Shown: positions 8,405 through 17,268, counted from the first letter of the stretch. The stretch is DNA of 33,622 nucleotides from Tannerellaceae bacterium (GCA_031280435.1 JAITGS010000074.1:1-33622); one strand, 5' to 3'. Notes: generated from the sequence alone by a model not told the origin. Program-made: numbers and translations.

Positions 8405-9436
8405 ATGAAAAAAGTATCGGTTGTTACGGCTGTATTTAATCGCGCAAATTTGATAGAGAGAACAATAATTAGTTTATTGTCTCAAACTTATTCCAACTGG
8501 GAACATATCATAGTCGATGACGGTTCAACCGATAATACAGTGAATGTGATTGAAGAATATTCTCAAACAGATGACAGAATAAAACTGTTCCATAGAGGCA
8601 CACTAATGAAGGGGAGCAATACGTGCCGCAATATCGGAATACGAGAATCTCGAGGAGATTATATCATATTTCTTGATTCCGACGATACACTTTCTTCTTT
8701 TTGTCTACAACAAAGGGTAAGCTTAATGTCTATAAATCCCAATTGCGATTTCATGGTGTTTCCAGGTATTTACAAACAAATAGAGTCCGAAGACTATTGT
8801 CCTGACAATTATTTAATATCTTCTTATTTTTATAAAAATAAAGGAGAAAGTATTGTTTCCCTGTTTATCAACCTTGATGTACCGTGGATGCCATCTTCTC
8901 CAATATATTTAAGAGAAAAACTATTGCAAAACGACATCTACTTTGATGAAGATATTATAAAATTTCAAGATATTGTGTTTCATATTAAAGTGTTATGCAG
9001 TCAGTTAAAGTTTGATGTCGTAAAAAGCAATATAAAACCAGATCATTTTTGGGTTGCGCATAAGTATAGCAGTATTGGTAAAACGAATGCAAATATTGAC
9101 ATCTTACAATCAAATATAATTGTGATAAAAAGAATAATAAGCATACTTGCAATGAATGGATTCGACACATTAATAGATGCAAAGGTTTTTTTTCGCTTAT
9201 TGTGGTTGACTTTTTACATCCATAGCTTTTGCATAAATGAAGATGAAGAAAAGAAGAAATCATGCCTGTATTTAAGCGAATTAAAAAACTTTAGATTGCC
9301 TTATAATTGTTTAAATATGGTTTCACGTATTCCTAATGTGTTTTTACGAAAGTTGTTCATGAAAATACTGTTGCTTTACAAGAAAAAGAACAAATATTTT
9401 CTTAAAACAAAAATGTCTAAGATATACAAGTTTTAG
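8405..9436 (+). CDS. glycosyltransferase family 2
   Basis: A GT2 enzyme of 343 residues from ATG 8405. An ATG at 8375 would add ten residues (MFKPSKNVND). I prefer 8405 because MKKVSVVTAVFNRANLIERT then starts directly with the first GT2 strand. WEHIIVDDGSTDNTVNVIEEY and the metal-binding IIFLDSDDTLS are typical. CRNIGIRESRGDY is the usual helix before the DxD motif. The C-terminal 150 residues are AT-rich in coding, lysine-rich and not recognisable. It follows the GT2 remnant and lies 19 bases before the next GT2 gene. Substrate is unknown. Confidence 0.87.
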   Translation: MKKVSVVTAVFNRANLIERTIISLLSQTYSNWEHIIVDDGSTDNTVNVIEEYSQTDDRIKLFHRGTLMKGSNTCRNIGIRESRGDYIIFLDSDDTLSSFCLQQRVSLMSINPNCDFMVFPGIYKQIESEDYCPDNYLISSYFYKNKGESIVSLFINLDVPWMPSSPIYLREKLLQNDIYFDEDIIKFQDIVFHIKVLCSQLKFDVVKSNIKPDHFWVAHKYSSIGKTNANIDILQSNIIVIKRIISILAMNGFDTLIDAKVFFRLLWLTFYIHSFCINEDEEKKKSCLYLSELKNFRLPYNCLNMVSRIPNVFLRKLFMKILLLYKKKNKYFLKTKMSKIYKF

Positions 9437-9455
9437 GAGGTGAAAACGACTAATA

Positions 9456-10211
9456 ATGAAGAATCCTTTAATATCCGTCATAACCGTGGTTTACAACGGT
9501 GCAACTACCTTGGAGCAAACCATGCTCAGCGTAATCAATCAGACGTATCAAAATATTGAGTATATCATTATCGACGGCGGTTCGAACGATGGCACAGTTG
9601 ATATTATCAAAAAATACGAAAAGCATCTTGCTTATTGGATTAGCGAACCCGACAAAGGGATTTACGACGCGATGAACAAAGGAATAGCTAAGGCTAAAGG
9701 CGAAATAATCGGATTGATTAACAGTGACGACTGGTATGAAACGGACAGTATCGAATCGGTTGTAACCGCATTTAAAAAGAATGAGACAGAAATTGTTCAC
9801 GGCAACATACGACTGATTGACGAAGGAAGAAATAAGTCCGTTGTCTGTGTTCCCGTTAAGGACTTAACACAAATACGGTATAAAGGCATGATTTTATGGC
9901 ACCCTTCGTTCTTCGTGCACAAAAATGTATATGCAAATGTTGGTAAGTTTAATATCAATAATCTTGTTGCATCTGACTATGAATTTACATTGAAATCTTA
10001 TTTAAGTGGTGTCAAATTTCACTATATAAACAGGATAATTACCAATTTCCGATTGGGCGGCGTCAGCGACCGAAAGATATTGCTTGGATTTGCGGAATGT
10101 CGTCGCATTGCGATACGCTACGGAGTTTCAAGAACGCTTGTAAATTTCTTCTACATCAAACGACGAATCGGAATAATGGTGAAATCAATACTATCAAAAG
10201 ATAAAATATGA
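9456..10211 (+). CDS. glycosyltransferase family 2 (WcaA/WfgS-like)
   Basis: A 251-residue compact GT2. Motifs in order: ISVITVVYNGATTLEQTMLS, YIIIDGGSNDGTVDII, WISEPDKGIYDAMNKGIAKA and the metal-binding INSDDWYETDS. The SEPDKGIYDAMNKG block marks the subgroup found in many O-antigen and capsule loci. HPSFFVHKNVY is the usual acceptor-side motif. A strong purine Shine-Dalgarno sequence (AGGAGGT, 9435-9441) overlaps the previous stop codon, but it is 15 bases from ATG 9456, longer than usual. The gene's end overlaps the next start as ATGA. The sugar transferred cannot be told. Confidence 0.9.
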   Translation: MKNPLISVITVVYNGATTLEQTMLSVINQTYQNIEYIIIDGGSNDGTVDIIKKYEKHLAYWISEPDKGIYDAMNKGIAKAKGEIIGLINSDDWYETDSIESVVTAFKKNETEIVHGNIRLIDEGRNKSVVCVPVKDLTQIRYKGMILWHPSFFVHKNVYANVGKFNINNLVASDYEFTLKSYLSGVKFHYINRIITNFRLGGVSDRKILLGFAECRRIAIRYGVSRTLVNFFYIKRRIGIMVKSILSKDKI

Positions 10212-11296
10212 ATAAAAGTATCACATTTTTACTGCCGCGGACAGGTGAAATTCCGATAGGTGGGTTTAAAGTGGTTTATGAATATGCCAACAGGCTTGTG
10301 CGGGACGGATATTCGGTTAACATCATATACGGCATAGTAGCCCGCCCGATTAGTAATATTATGCTTAAATGCGCTTATTATTTTTTGCGTTTTTTTCGCT
10401 GGGTGAAATATTTATACTACAGGAACTATACCCCCGACTCGTGGTTCAAGACGGATGAAAGAGTAAAACACATACTTAAATATTCTCTGTCGGAAAAAGG
10501 CATGCCCGAAACAGATTGTTATGTTGCAACCGCATGGAATACTGCCGTATGGTTGAATAAATATCACATCCCTACCAAAAGAAAATTTTATTTTATACAA
10601 CATTTTGAAGATTGGGCGGGGCCATATAATGCTGTTTTGGACACGTGGAAAATGAATTTAACTAAAATAGTAATTGCTCCCTGGCTGCAAAAAATTGCAG
10701 ACGATCTATGCGAAAAGTCTTATCTCATTGAAAACGGATTTGACGAAAAGAAATTTCACATAACGATTCCTGTGGAAAAAAAAAACAAATATTCAGCCGT
10801 AATGTTGTGGCATGACCTTCCATTTAAGTCTTGTAGAATGGGATTAAAGGCGCTGGAACGTGTAAAAAACAAACATCCTCAATTTAAAGCCGTATTTTTC
10901 GGAACGCCCGACAAGCCGAAAGATTTACCCGCATGGATAGAATACCATAAAGTGCCTTCGGCCGAGAAGCATCTAAATATATATAATGCCTCGGCAATAT
11001 TCGTTGGGACGAGTTCCAGTGAAGGATGGGGGTTAACCGTCGGAGAAGCAATGTTGTGCGGATGTGCGGTAGCATGTACCGACAATGAAGGATATGCTAT
11101 TGTGGCTCATGATGAAAAAACGGCTTTGCTGTCGCAAATCGGCGATGCAGTAGCTTTATCGAAAAACATTATGCGTTTAATTGAGGACGATTCTTTGCGA
11201 ATAAAAATAGCCATGGCAGGAAATCTCTTGATCAAGAACTATACTTGGGAACGTTCGTATAAGAAATTTGCATCTTTGTTAAGCCAAGAATTTTAA
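10208..11296 (+). CDS. glycosyltransferase family 4
   Basis: A 362-residue GT-B fold retaining glycosyltransferase. The N-terminal half starts with SITFLLPRTGEIPIGGFKVVYEYANRL, a glycine-rich loop for acceptor binding. The C-terminal half has the GT4 donor-binding signature: FVGTSSSEGWGLTVGEAMLCG contains the E-x7-E pair and is followed by VACTDNEGY. It is the only GT-B enzyme among the sugar transferases of the locus. The start overlaps the preceding GT2 gene by four bases. The following polymerase gene begins four bases after its stop. The sugar donor is unknown. Confidence 0.88.
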   Translation: MNKSITFLLPRTGEIPIGGFKVVYEYANRLVRDGYSVNIIYGIVARPISNIMLKCAYYFLRFFRWVKYLYYRNYTPDSWFKTDERVKHILKYSLSEKGMPETDCYVATAWNTAVWLNKYHIPTKRKFYFIQHFEDWAGPYNAVLDTWKMNLTKIVIAPWLQKIADDLCEKSYLIENGFDEKKFHITIPVEKKNKYSAVMLWHDLPFKSCRMGLKALERVKNKHPQFKAVFFGTPDKPKDLPAWIEYHKVPSAEKHLNIYNASAIFVGTSSSEGWGLTVGEAMLCGCAVACTDNEGYAIVAHDEKTALLSQIGDAVALSKNIMRLIEDDSLRIKIAMAGNLLIKNYTWERSYKKFASLLSQEF

Positions 11297-11300
11297 TTTT

Positions 11301-12476
11301 ATGCTTCTTCCTTATTACGTCTTTTTCGGCTTTTTCGGAATTGCTTCTATATTGGATTATTTGAAGTGCGAATATGAAGTCTATTTATTAAAGCGTTTTT
11401 GCTTTCTCGGAGGATTAATTTTAATCCTTTTTTTTGTTGGGTTACGCTATAAGTTGGCAAGCGATTGGATGTCCTATACTGTAATGTATGAATATACTCC
11501 CTCAATAATAAATATAGACTTTGATTCTATTGTAGAGCCTGGATTCAACATATTGCTTTCTTTATTCAAAACTGTAGGGTTTTCGTTTGAATTACTGGTG
11601 TTTTGCATTACTCTTTACAACGCGATTTCCTTATTCTCATTTATAAACAGAAGTCAAATAGACTATAAAATAACATTTATTGCCGTGGCTCTGGTACTTA
11701 ATGTATTTAGAGAAATCGATATTTTAAGGCAATCACTGGCATTGTATACAATATTGTACGCATTTTCCAACAAGAAACCAAATGTATTGAAAAATATTAT
11801 GCTACTGGTTGTAGCAATAAGCTTTCATTATACAGCAATAATATTCGTAGTATTTTATGCTGTGAAACAAATTAAACTAACAAAAAACATCTTGTTATTC
11901 CTATCAATTTCTTATGTTGTATCATTGTTTTATACCATTCCGGCATTATCCATCCTGTTAGAAATCCCAAATTCGTCAAGTATATATATATTGAAAGCTC
12001 AAAGATTAATATTGGCAGTTGGATTTCAACGAGATATAAGTTTTTCTACTTTGTTAAACTTATCGTTTCTCCTGCTATTATATTTCAACCGCAATAAATT
12101 AAAAACACTCACGAATATCGAGCTTACATTGGTGAATATGTTCTTGTTCTATATTTTACTTTGTATATTTTGCAAAGAAATAAAAGAAGTGGTCGACAGA
12201 CTCTCCTATTATTTTGCATTTGGCTTGGCATTCATGTTCTGTTTGCTGCCTAATTTGGTTCCAATAAAGGATATAAAAAAATATATCCTTTTTGTGCCAT
12301 GTCTATATGTGTTTTTGAAATTGGGAATACATTTCCGTAATGAAGCAGCGGTTTATGGACTGACACCATACAGAAATGTTCTTTTTCAGAAAACATACAA
12401 TGAAAGTGAGATTCTTCAACGATATTATCATATGCAGGAAATGGCGCGAGAAGATATATTCAAAAAACACAATTAG
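11301..12476 (+). CDS. EpsG-family O-antigen polymerase (Wzy)
   Basis: A 391-residue hydrophobic protein with roughly ten membrane segments. It likely polymerises flipped repeat units at the periplasmic face of the inner membrane. The N-terminal part has the EpsG-type signature FVGLRYKLASDWMSYTVMYE, where the Arg and the Asp-x-x-x-Tyr pattern are conserved. A later stretch, FREIDILRQSLALYTILYAF, matches the second conserved EpsG region. Wzy proteins diverge strongly, so this rests on topology, motif and context (one flippase and many glycosyltransferases in the same operon). The gene is among the most AT-rich here. Confidence 0.85.
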   Translation: MLLPYYVFFGFFGIASILDYLKCEYEVYLLKRFCFLGGLILILFFVGLRYKLASDWMSYTVMYEYTPSIINIDFDSIVEPGFNILLSLFKTVGFSFELLVFCITLYNAISLFSFINRSQIDYKITFIAVALVLNVFREIDILRQSLALYTILYAFSNKKPNVLKNIMLLVVAISFHYTAIIFVVFYAVKQIKLTKNILLFLSISYVVSLFYTIPALSILLEIPNSSSIYILKAQRLILAVGFQRDISFSTLLNLSFLLLLYFNRNKLKTLTNIELTLVNMFLFYILLCIFCKEIKEVVDRLSYYFAFGLAFMFCLLPNLVPIKDIKKYILFVPCLYVFLKLGIHFRNEAAVYGLTPYRNVLFQKTYNESEILQRYYHMQEMAREDIFKKHN

Positions 12477-12485
12477 CATGTTGTA

Positions 12486-13253
12486 ATGAACTACACCAAG
12501 GTTTCCGTATGTATGGCAACGTATAACGGGGAAAAATACGTAAAAGCGCAAATAGAAAGTATATTGCCTCAATTGTCGGATGATGACGAAATCATCGTAT
12601 CTGATGATCAATCAACAGATGGAACTTTAACAGTAGTAAAGGAAATAAATGATTCAAGAATAAAGATTTATTCTTGTGCAAGAAATAAGCAAGGTTTGAC
12701 AAAGCACGCATGTGTAGTAAGTAATTTTGAAAATGCATTAAATAATGCAAGGGGAGAATTTATATTTTTGTCTGACCAGGATGATATTTGGTTACCTGAA
12801 AAATACGGTAAAACCATGCGCCTGCTACGCCAATATGATTTGGTGGTATCCGACGCAACCGTCGGTGATAAGGATTTAAACTTTTTGGAAAAGTCTTTTT
12901 TTTATCATTTTCATTCCAGAAAGGGAATATTGAACAATATTTATAGATGCATGTATTTTGGTTCGTGTATGGCGTTTAACCGAAAAATTTTGAATTATTC
13001 TTTACCCTTTCCAGATTACAATGAAACGGGACATGATTTATGGATTGGCTTGGTTGCTGAAATGACTGGGAAAGTGATCTTTTTTCAAGAGCCTTTAATT
13101 ATTTATAGGCGTCATGAAAATTCGATCACGAATATTACACCAAAAATAGATAGAAGCGGACGAGAATTAATTAAAAAGATAACCGGAAGAATTGTCATTG
13201 CAAAAGCTGTTCTTTCATTTTATTGGAGGTATAAAGTATGCAAAAAGGTTTAG
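12486..13253 (+). CDS. glycosyltransferase family 2 (RfbF-like rhamnosyltransferase subgroup)
   Basis: A 255-residue GT2. It starts with VSVCMATYNGEKYVKAQIESILPQL, then DDEIIVSDDQSTDGTL and the diagnostic FIFLSDQDDIWLPEK motif of the subgroup that includes rhamnosyl- and galactosyltransferases. The FGSCMAFNRKIL and HDLWIGLVAE segments are the usual acceptor-side motifs, and YRRHENSIT closes the catalytic domain. It starts ten bases after the polymerase stop and overlaps the next gene by 16 bases. Donor sugar is unknown. Confidence 0.89.
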   Translation: MNYTKVSVCMATYNGEKYVKAQIESILPQLSDDDEIIVSDDQSTDGTLTVVKEINDSRIKIYSCARNKQGLTKHACVVSNFENALNNARGEFIFLSDQDDIWLPEKYGKTMRLLRQYDLVVSDATVGDKDLNFLEKSFFYHFHSRKGILNNIYRCMYFGSCMAFNRKILNYSLPFPDYNETGHDLWIGLVAEMTGKVIFFQEPLIIYRRHENSITNITPKIDRSGRELIKKITGRIVIAKAVLSFYWRYKVCKKV

Positions 13254-13996
13254 TATCGATAATAACTCCCATGTATAATGCTGAGAAATACATTGCCGAT
13301 ACGATTAAAAGTGTATTAGCTCAAACTTATTCGCAATGGGAAATGATTATAGTCAACGACGGCTCTAAAGATGAGTGCGAACGAATTGCAAGTGAATTTG
13401 CAAGGAAAGATACAAGAATAAAAGTGTTTTCACAGCAAAATAGAGGTTCGGCGTCAGCACGTAATAACGGTATAAGAAGAGCTGCAGGACAATATATCGC
13501 TTTGTTAGATGCGGATGATTTATGGGAACCGTATTTTCTGGAATTACAATTGTCTCATATGAACGATAAAAAAGCTTTGTTGGTTTACGGTTCTCATAAA
13601 CGCATCGATGCAGACGGAAGGGAATGTCTTATACCCTTCATTGCTCCGAGTAAAATCACGTACAAGGACTTGCTTAAAACATGTTCCATTTCATGTTTGA
13701 CAGCCTTGTATGATACATCCGATTATGGAAAATTTTACCTTGATGAAAAGTTGAAAAGTTTGAGAGACGATCATCTTTATTGGCTAACTATCATAAAACA
13801 TACGGGAGTTGCTTACGGAAATAAAAAAATTATTGCTTCGTATCGATTATTAGGAAATTCCGTGACGAGCAACAAAAAGAAAATGATTGTGCCCCAATTT
13901 AAGGTTTATTACAAATATGAAAAACTGGGGCTATTTCGTAGTCTGTATTATCTTGCTAATTGGGCACTCCGTGGATATTTGAAATATCGGAAATAG
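13238..13996 (+). CDS. glycosyltransferase family 2, last gene of the polysaccharide operon
   Basis: A 252-residue GT2. Visible motifs are VSIITPMYNAEKYIADTIKS, WEMIIVNDGSKDECE, NRGSASARNNGIRRAAGQYI and the metal-binding ALLDADDLWEP. A good Shine-Dalgarno sequence (GGAGGT, 13225-13230) lies seven bases before ATG 13238, inside the end of the previous gene. This fixes the start and shows coupling. The coding region ends 38 bases before a strong terminator, so it closes the operon. The short form lacks extra C-terminal domains. Sugar specificity is unknown. Confidence 0.9.
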   Translation: MQKGLVSIITPMYNAEKYIADTIKSVLAQTYSQWEMIIVNDGSKDECERIASEFARKDTRIKVFSQQNRGSASARNNGIRRAAGQYIALLDADDLWEPYFLELQLSHMNDKKALLVYGSHKRIDADGRECLIPFIAPSKITYKDLLKTCSISCLTALYDTSDYGKFYLDEKLKSLRDDHLYWLTIIKHTGVAYGNKKIIASYRLLGNSVTSNKKKMIVPQFKVYYKYEKLGLFRSLYYLANWALRGYLKYRK

Positions 13997-14034
13997 TATC
14001 TTCCTCCTCTTCTCCAAAACCCTCCGAAATCAAT

Positions 14035-14075
14035 AAAAAGGGGACGCATCTAAAGCATCGGTGCGTCCCCTTTTT
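14035..14075 (+). terminator. rho-independent terminator of the polysaccharide operon
   Basis: A perfect hairpin lies 38 bases after the last glycosyltransferase stop. The left arm AAAAAGGGGACGCA (from 14035) and the right arm TGCGTCCCCTTTTT enclose a 13-base loop. The run of T after the GC-rich stem is the classic signal. The A-run before it would let it work on both strands. Confidence 0.93.
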
Positions 14076-14200
14076 ATTTTTCGTGCTGCTCATGCTGAAG
14101 AGATGCTGGGGCTTCAGGCTGTTATGAGGATTTCCGGAGCTGTGCCGGATGCTGCCGGCGAGCCTGTACGCATCATCTTATGACAGAGCTGAAACTATTT

Positions 14201-14504
14201 GGGGTCAATGCGACTGTCGCATTTTGCCCGGGAGAAGTTGTGGGGCCAATGCGCCATGACCGGATTTTTTTGACGGGCATCAAATTCAGTTTGATGGCGC
14301 CCGGATTTTTCTGACGGATATCGAATTCAGTTTGACTGGGCTCAGATTTTTTTGACGAGGATCGAATTCAGTTCAAAACCTCCCAGATTTTTTTGACGGG
14401 GATCGAATTCAGTTCAAAACCTCCCGGATTTTTCTGGCTGGGATCGAATTCAGTTCGACGGCGCCCGGATTTTTTTGACGGGGATCGAATTTAATTCGGC
14501 TAAT
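14201..14504. repeat. 41-bp tandem repeat array 1
   Basis: Six clear units start about every 41 bases, anchored on GATTTTT at 14263, 14304, 14345, 14386, 14427 and 14468 (spacing exactly 41 each time). The consensus reads roughly CCGGATTTTTTTGACGGGG, then ATCGAATTCAGTTC, then a variable end. Two older, degenerate copies precede it: GGGGTCAATGCG at 14201 and GGGGCCAATGCG at 14242, again 41 bases apart. Each unit holds a small inverted repeat around TTCAG, for example CATCAAA/TTTGATG in the first unit and TCGAA/TTCGA in the fifth. No open reading frame of interest crosses it. It occupies most of the 600-base gap between the polysaccharide terminator and the next gene; 14076-14200 shows nothing recognisable. 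Confidence 0.95.
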
Positions 14505-14540
14505 CCTAAAAAAAATTTGGAGCGAAAATTTTAGAGTGTG

Positions 14541-14573
14541 TTTGTTTTGAAAAGAAAATTTAGCCTAACTTTG
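14541..14573 (+). promoter_or_regulatory. Bacteroidetes-type promoter for the DUF6261-like gene
   Basis: TAACTTTG at 14566-14573 matches the -7 consensus TAnnTTTG of Bacteroidales sigma-ABfr promoters. TTTG occurs at 14541-14544 (21 bases upstream) and again at 14546-14549 (16 bases upstream) as candidate -33 box. The start codon follows 32 bases later at 14606. Confidence 0.7.
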
Positions 14574-14605
14574 GCGCACTATAAATTATCAAAAACAATT
14601 TTACA

Positions 14606-15538
14606 ATGAACAAACCAATATCGATTCTCTTTAAAACCTCCGTGCGGAAGCTGCGTATAGGCGAGCACGAATATTTTTATTCTGCACTTATTGCCGTGCT
14701 CAATGCCCTTGTCGGAACCGTTCCGAGCCTTGTCCCCATATTTACAGTGCTTAAAAACAAAGTTGCATCGGAAGCAGAGCTGTACAAAATCGTTCTGGCA
14801 TCGGCCCTGACGCCTGAACTCCTCTTCCTTCATCGCCAGCGTATTTCGGCCTTCGGACTGTTCAAGCATACCGTTGGTCACGCCGAATTTTCGAAGGTTG
14901 CCGCCGTTTTGCAGGCTCACAACATCCTCCGGCCGCTCGTGAACACTTACAAAAACATTGGCAAGGGTTCCTACATGAACATAAGCGGTATGTTTTCCAA
15001 TTTCATAATTGATTGCGAGAAGGCCGAATACAGTCCTTTCCTCCAGACGCTCGCCCTGATACTGCTGCTGGCCGAGATGAAGAATGTAAACAATCAGTTT
15101 AAGGATAAATTTATAGAGCGGGCGATAGATAAGGAAAATGTATCCCGCAAGGGTTCGCTTGCCTCTGCCCGGACTGAAGTGGACGGAGCTTTCGAAATCT
15201 TTATCGACGCCATAAACAGCGCCTACCTGCTCAACGAACTTGGCGCCAAGGATCCGACCCTGCGCGCTAACCTCACAAACCTGATCGTCCCGATCAACGC
15301 CGAGCTCACCGAGGTGAAGAACCTCCTGGCACATCGCGGACATCACAAACCAAAAGACGACGGCAAGGAGGACGGCGGCACCCAAACCCCAATAACTCCT
15401 CCTACGCCTCCGCCCCCTCCGGAAACCGGTACGCAAAACCCCAACACTGACCGGCCGGACGCTTCGCAAACCACCCAGAATCCAACCGACGAGCCGCATC
15501 ACCTCGACCCCAACGAGCATCCGGCCATGGGCGAGTAG
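14606..15538 (+). CDS. DUF6261-like protein with proline-rich tail
   Basis: A 310-residue protein without signal peptide or clear membrane helix. Residues 1-245 are mostly helical. The segment after LALILLLAEMKNVNNQFKDK and the later FIDAINSAYLLNEL resemble the Bacteroidetes family DUF6261, whose function is unknown. The last 65 residues differ: they are rich in Pro, Thr, Asn and Asp (TPPTPPPPPETGTQNPN) and look disordered. The start at 14606 fits the promoter 32 bases upstream. It forms its own transcription unit, with a terminator 30 bases after the stop. The family name rests on recognition of the helical pattern only. Confidence 0.65.
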   Translation: MNKPISILFKTSVRKLRIGEHEYFYSALIAVLNALVGTVPSLVPIFTVLKNKVASEAELYKIVLASALTPELLFLHRQRISAFGLFKHTVGHAEFSKVAAVLQAHNILRPLVNTYKNIGKGSYMNISGMFSNFIIDCEKAEYSPFLQTLALILLLAEMKNVNNQFKDKFIERAIDKENVSRKGSLASARTEVDGAFEIFIDAINSAYLLNELGAKDPTLRANLTNLIVPINAELTEVKNLLAHRGHHKPKDDGKEDGGTQTPITPPTPPPPPETGTQNPNTDRPDASQTTQNPTDEPHHLDPNEHPAMGE

Positions 15539-15567
15539 GCCTCCGCACGTGCCTGAATTATTTACGG

Positions 15568-15603
15568 AAAGAGCCGCAGACATCACTGTTTGCGGCTCTT
15601 TTT
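15568..15603. terminator. bidirectional hairpin terminator
   Basis: The arms AAAGAGCCGCA (15568-15578) and TGCGGCTCTTT (15591-15601) pair perfectly around a 12-base loop, followed by more T. It lies between two convergent genes, so the A-run on one side and T-run on the other can serve both the DUF6261-like gene (+) and the iron-sulfur protein gene (-). Confidence 0.92.
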
Positions 15604-15636
15604 GCGATATGGCCTCTTGCAGCCCGGCACGGGGCG

Positions 15637-16305
15637 CTATCCGATTTGCAGCTTGCGCATACGGTCGACGCTCTTGTACCATTCGTCCGTAGGCATGCTG
15701 AGCAGGGTGGGGCTGCACTGCTCGCCGAACAGAAGGTCGAGCAGATGATGCGGGCGGCGGCCTCCGGTGTGCATGGACTTCAGGCAGGTGACGCAGTATA
15801 CGGCAACGTCGTCGCAAGGCATGGAGCCTGCCCGCCTACGCATGTGCTCGTGCATCTTGTCGATTGACAGGAGGCCGTAGAAGCTGCTGCCGCAGCAAAC
15901 CGACTTGTATCCGTGCAGCCTCGTTTCCCTCACCCGGATGTTCATTTTCTCCAGAAGGCTGCGGACGGCGGCGTGCACTTCCGGACGCTTGCGCACCGGG
16001 CAGGCGTCGTGAACCGACATCTCGCGGCCGCCGTAGTCGGGGAAGGGGAAGCCGGCGTCCGCATCTATCAGCTCCCAGAAGGTGACGCCCCGCACGCCTT
16101 CGTACAGATTGTTGAACCTGCGGTGGCATCCGGAGCAGATGCATACTATGCGCGAACCCTGGGGAACCTGCGGATCGTGATGACAGCAGATGCGGTGCAT
16201 TGCGACGCCGGGCGAGAGCTTGCGCAGGCAGCCGAGCGCCCTCTCCTCGGCCTCCGGCTTGTATAGCGTCCATGCGCAGCCGGGATTGAAATAAATCGTT
16301 TCCAT
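15637..16305 (-). CDS. (Fe-S)-binding protein with two CCG (cysteine-rich, HdrB/GlpC-like) domains
   Basis: A 222-residue soluble protein with two copies of the CCG motif (PF02754 type). The first copy is C10, C40-C41 and C57-x2-C60 (CICSGC). The second is C102 (HDACPVRK), C137-C138 (VCCGSSF) and C171-x2-C174 (YCVTC). In heterodisulfide reductase HdrB, GlpC, succinate reductase SdhE and LutA/LldE-type proteins, such motifs bind iron-sulfur clusters and pass electrons. Here no partner flavoprotein or ferredoxin gene is adjacent, so the redox partner is unknown. It is transcribed away from panB, with a shared 138-base intergenic region. Fold assignment is good, reaction unknown. Confidence 0.85.
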   Translation of the reverse strand: METIYFNPGCAWTLYKPEAEERALGCLRKLSPGVAMHRICCHHDPQVPQGSRIVCICSGCHRRFNNLYEGVRGVTFWELIDADAGFPFPDYGGREMSVHDACPVRKRPEVHAAVRSLLEKMNIRVRETRLHGYKSVCCGSSFYGLLSIDKMHEHMRRRAGSMPCDDVAVYCVTCLKSMHTGGRRPHHLLDLLFGEQCSPTLLSMPTDEWYKSVDRMRKLQIG

Positions 16306-16355
16306 ACTGATGATTTTTTGTGAGGAGCATTGTCGCTCCCATTATTACAACTTTA

Positions 16356-16411
16356 CAAATATATGGACAAAACCAAGCAGGCGCTCACCTATTGTTTTTC
16401 CTTTATATTTG
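16356..16411. promoter_or_regulatory. divergent -7 boxes between the Fe-S gene and panB
   Basis: Two TATATTTG boxes face away from each other. One is on the minus strand (seen as CAAATATA at 16356-16363) for the iron-sulfur protein gene. The other is on the plus strand at 16404-16411 for panB, 33 bases before its start. Both match the Bacteroidales -7 consensus TAnnTTTG. No good TTTG -33 box is seen at the expected distance for either, so the assignment is moderate. Confidence 0.55.
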
Positions 16412-16443
16412 CGCATTATTAATTTTAAGGACAATACACAAAT

Positions 16444-17268
16444 ATGTCAGTAGCAAAACGAAACTCAGACGACAGGAAAGTCACTACTCATCGCCTCACG
16501 GAGATGAAAAAGCGCGGAGAAAAGATTGCAATGATTACGGCCTACGACTTCTCTATGGCCAAGATTATTGATGCAGCCGGGATGGACGTAATACTCGTGG
16601 GCGATTCGGCTTCCAACGTAATGGCCGGCAATATAACCACGCTCCCCATCACGCTCGACCAGATGATATATCACGGCAAATCGGTTGTGAAAGGCGTCAA
16701 GCGGGCGCTCGTGGTTGTCGATCTGCCCTTCGGAACCTATCAGGGAAGCGCCAAGGAGGCCGTTTCGTCGGCTATCAGGGTGATGAAGGAAACGCATGCC
16801 GACTGCATCAAGATGGAAGGCGGCTCGGAAATACGCAAGGCCGTGGAGCGAATCATCTCCGCCGGAATACCCGTCATGGGGCATCTGGGACTAACGCCGC
16901 AGTCGATCAATCGCTTCGGAACCTACACGGTCAGGGCCCGCGAGGAGGCCGAAGCCGGCAAGCTCATCGAAGACGCCCATCTGCTCGAAAACCTCGGCTG
17001 CTCGGCCATAGTGCTCGAGAAAATACCTGCGCTGCTGGCTGCACAGGTAGCTTCCGAGCTGACAATCCCCATGATAGGAATAGGCGCCGGAGCCGGAGTA
17101 GACGGGCAGGTGCTCGTGGCCCACGATATGCTGGGCATAACCGAGGGCTTCTCGCCACGCTTCCTCAGGCGATACGCCAACCTGAAGGACACAATCACCG
17201 GCGCCGTGCAGACATATATAGAAGATGTGAAGCGACAGGACTTCCCCAACGCGAAAGAGCAATACTGA
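16444..17268 (+). CDS. panB: 3-methyl-2-oxobutanoate hydroxymethyltransferase (PanB)
   Basis: Transfers a hydroxymethyl group from 5,10-methylenetetrahydrofolate to 2-oxoisovalerate to give ketopantoate, the first committed step to pantothenate and coenzyme A, in the cytoplasm. The 274-residue length is normal. Seen are the N-terminal [20 protein letters not shown], the metal/substrate motif [44 protein letters not shown] and the C-terminal [20 protein letters not shown]. The gene stands alone here; panC and panD are not in the window. A strong terminator follows within 30 bases. Confidence 0.97.
   Translation: MSVAKRNSDDRKVTTHRLTEMKKRGEKIAMITAYDFSMAKIIDAAGMDVILVGDSASNVMAGNITTLPITLDQMIYHGKSVVKGVKRALVVVDLPFGTYQGSAKEAVSSAIRVMKETHADCIKMEGGSEIRKAVERIISAGIPVMGHLGLTPQSINRFGTYTVRAREEAEAGKLIEDAHLLENLGCSAIVLEKIPALLAAQVASELTIPMIGIGAGAGVDGQVLVAHDMLGITEGFSPRFLRRYANLKDTITGAVQTYIEDVKRQDFPNAKEQY

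Noticed and set aside
14579-15817. 412-codon minus-strand frame opposite the DUF6261-like gene
   Set aside because: It crosses a bidirectional terminator and the end of the iron-sulfur protein gene. The plus-strand gene has a promoter and family-like sequence.
15836-16342. Alternative frames overlapping the CCG-domain gene
   Set aside because: They are Arg/Pro/Ser-rich shadows of a GC-rich coding region; the frame I call has all cysteine motifs intact.
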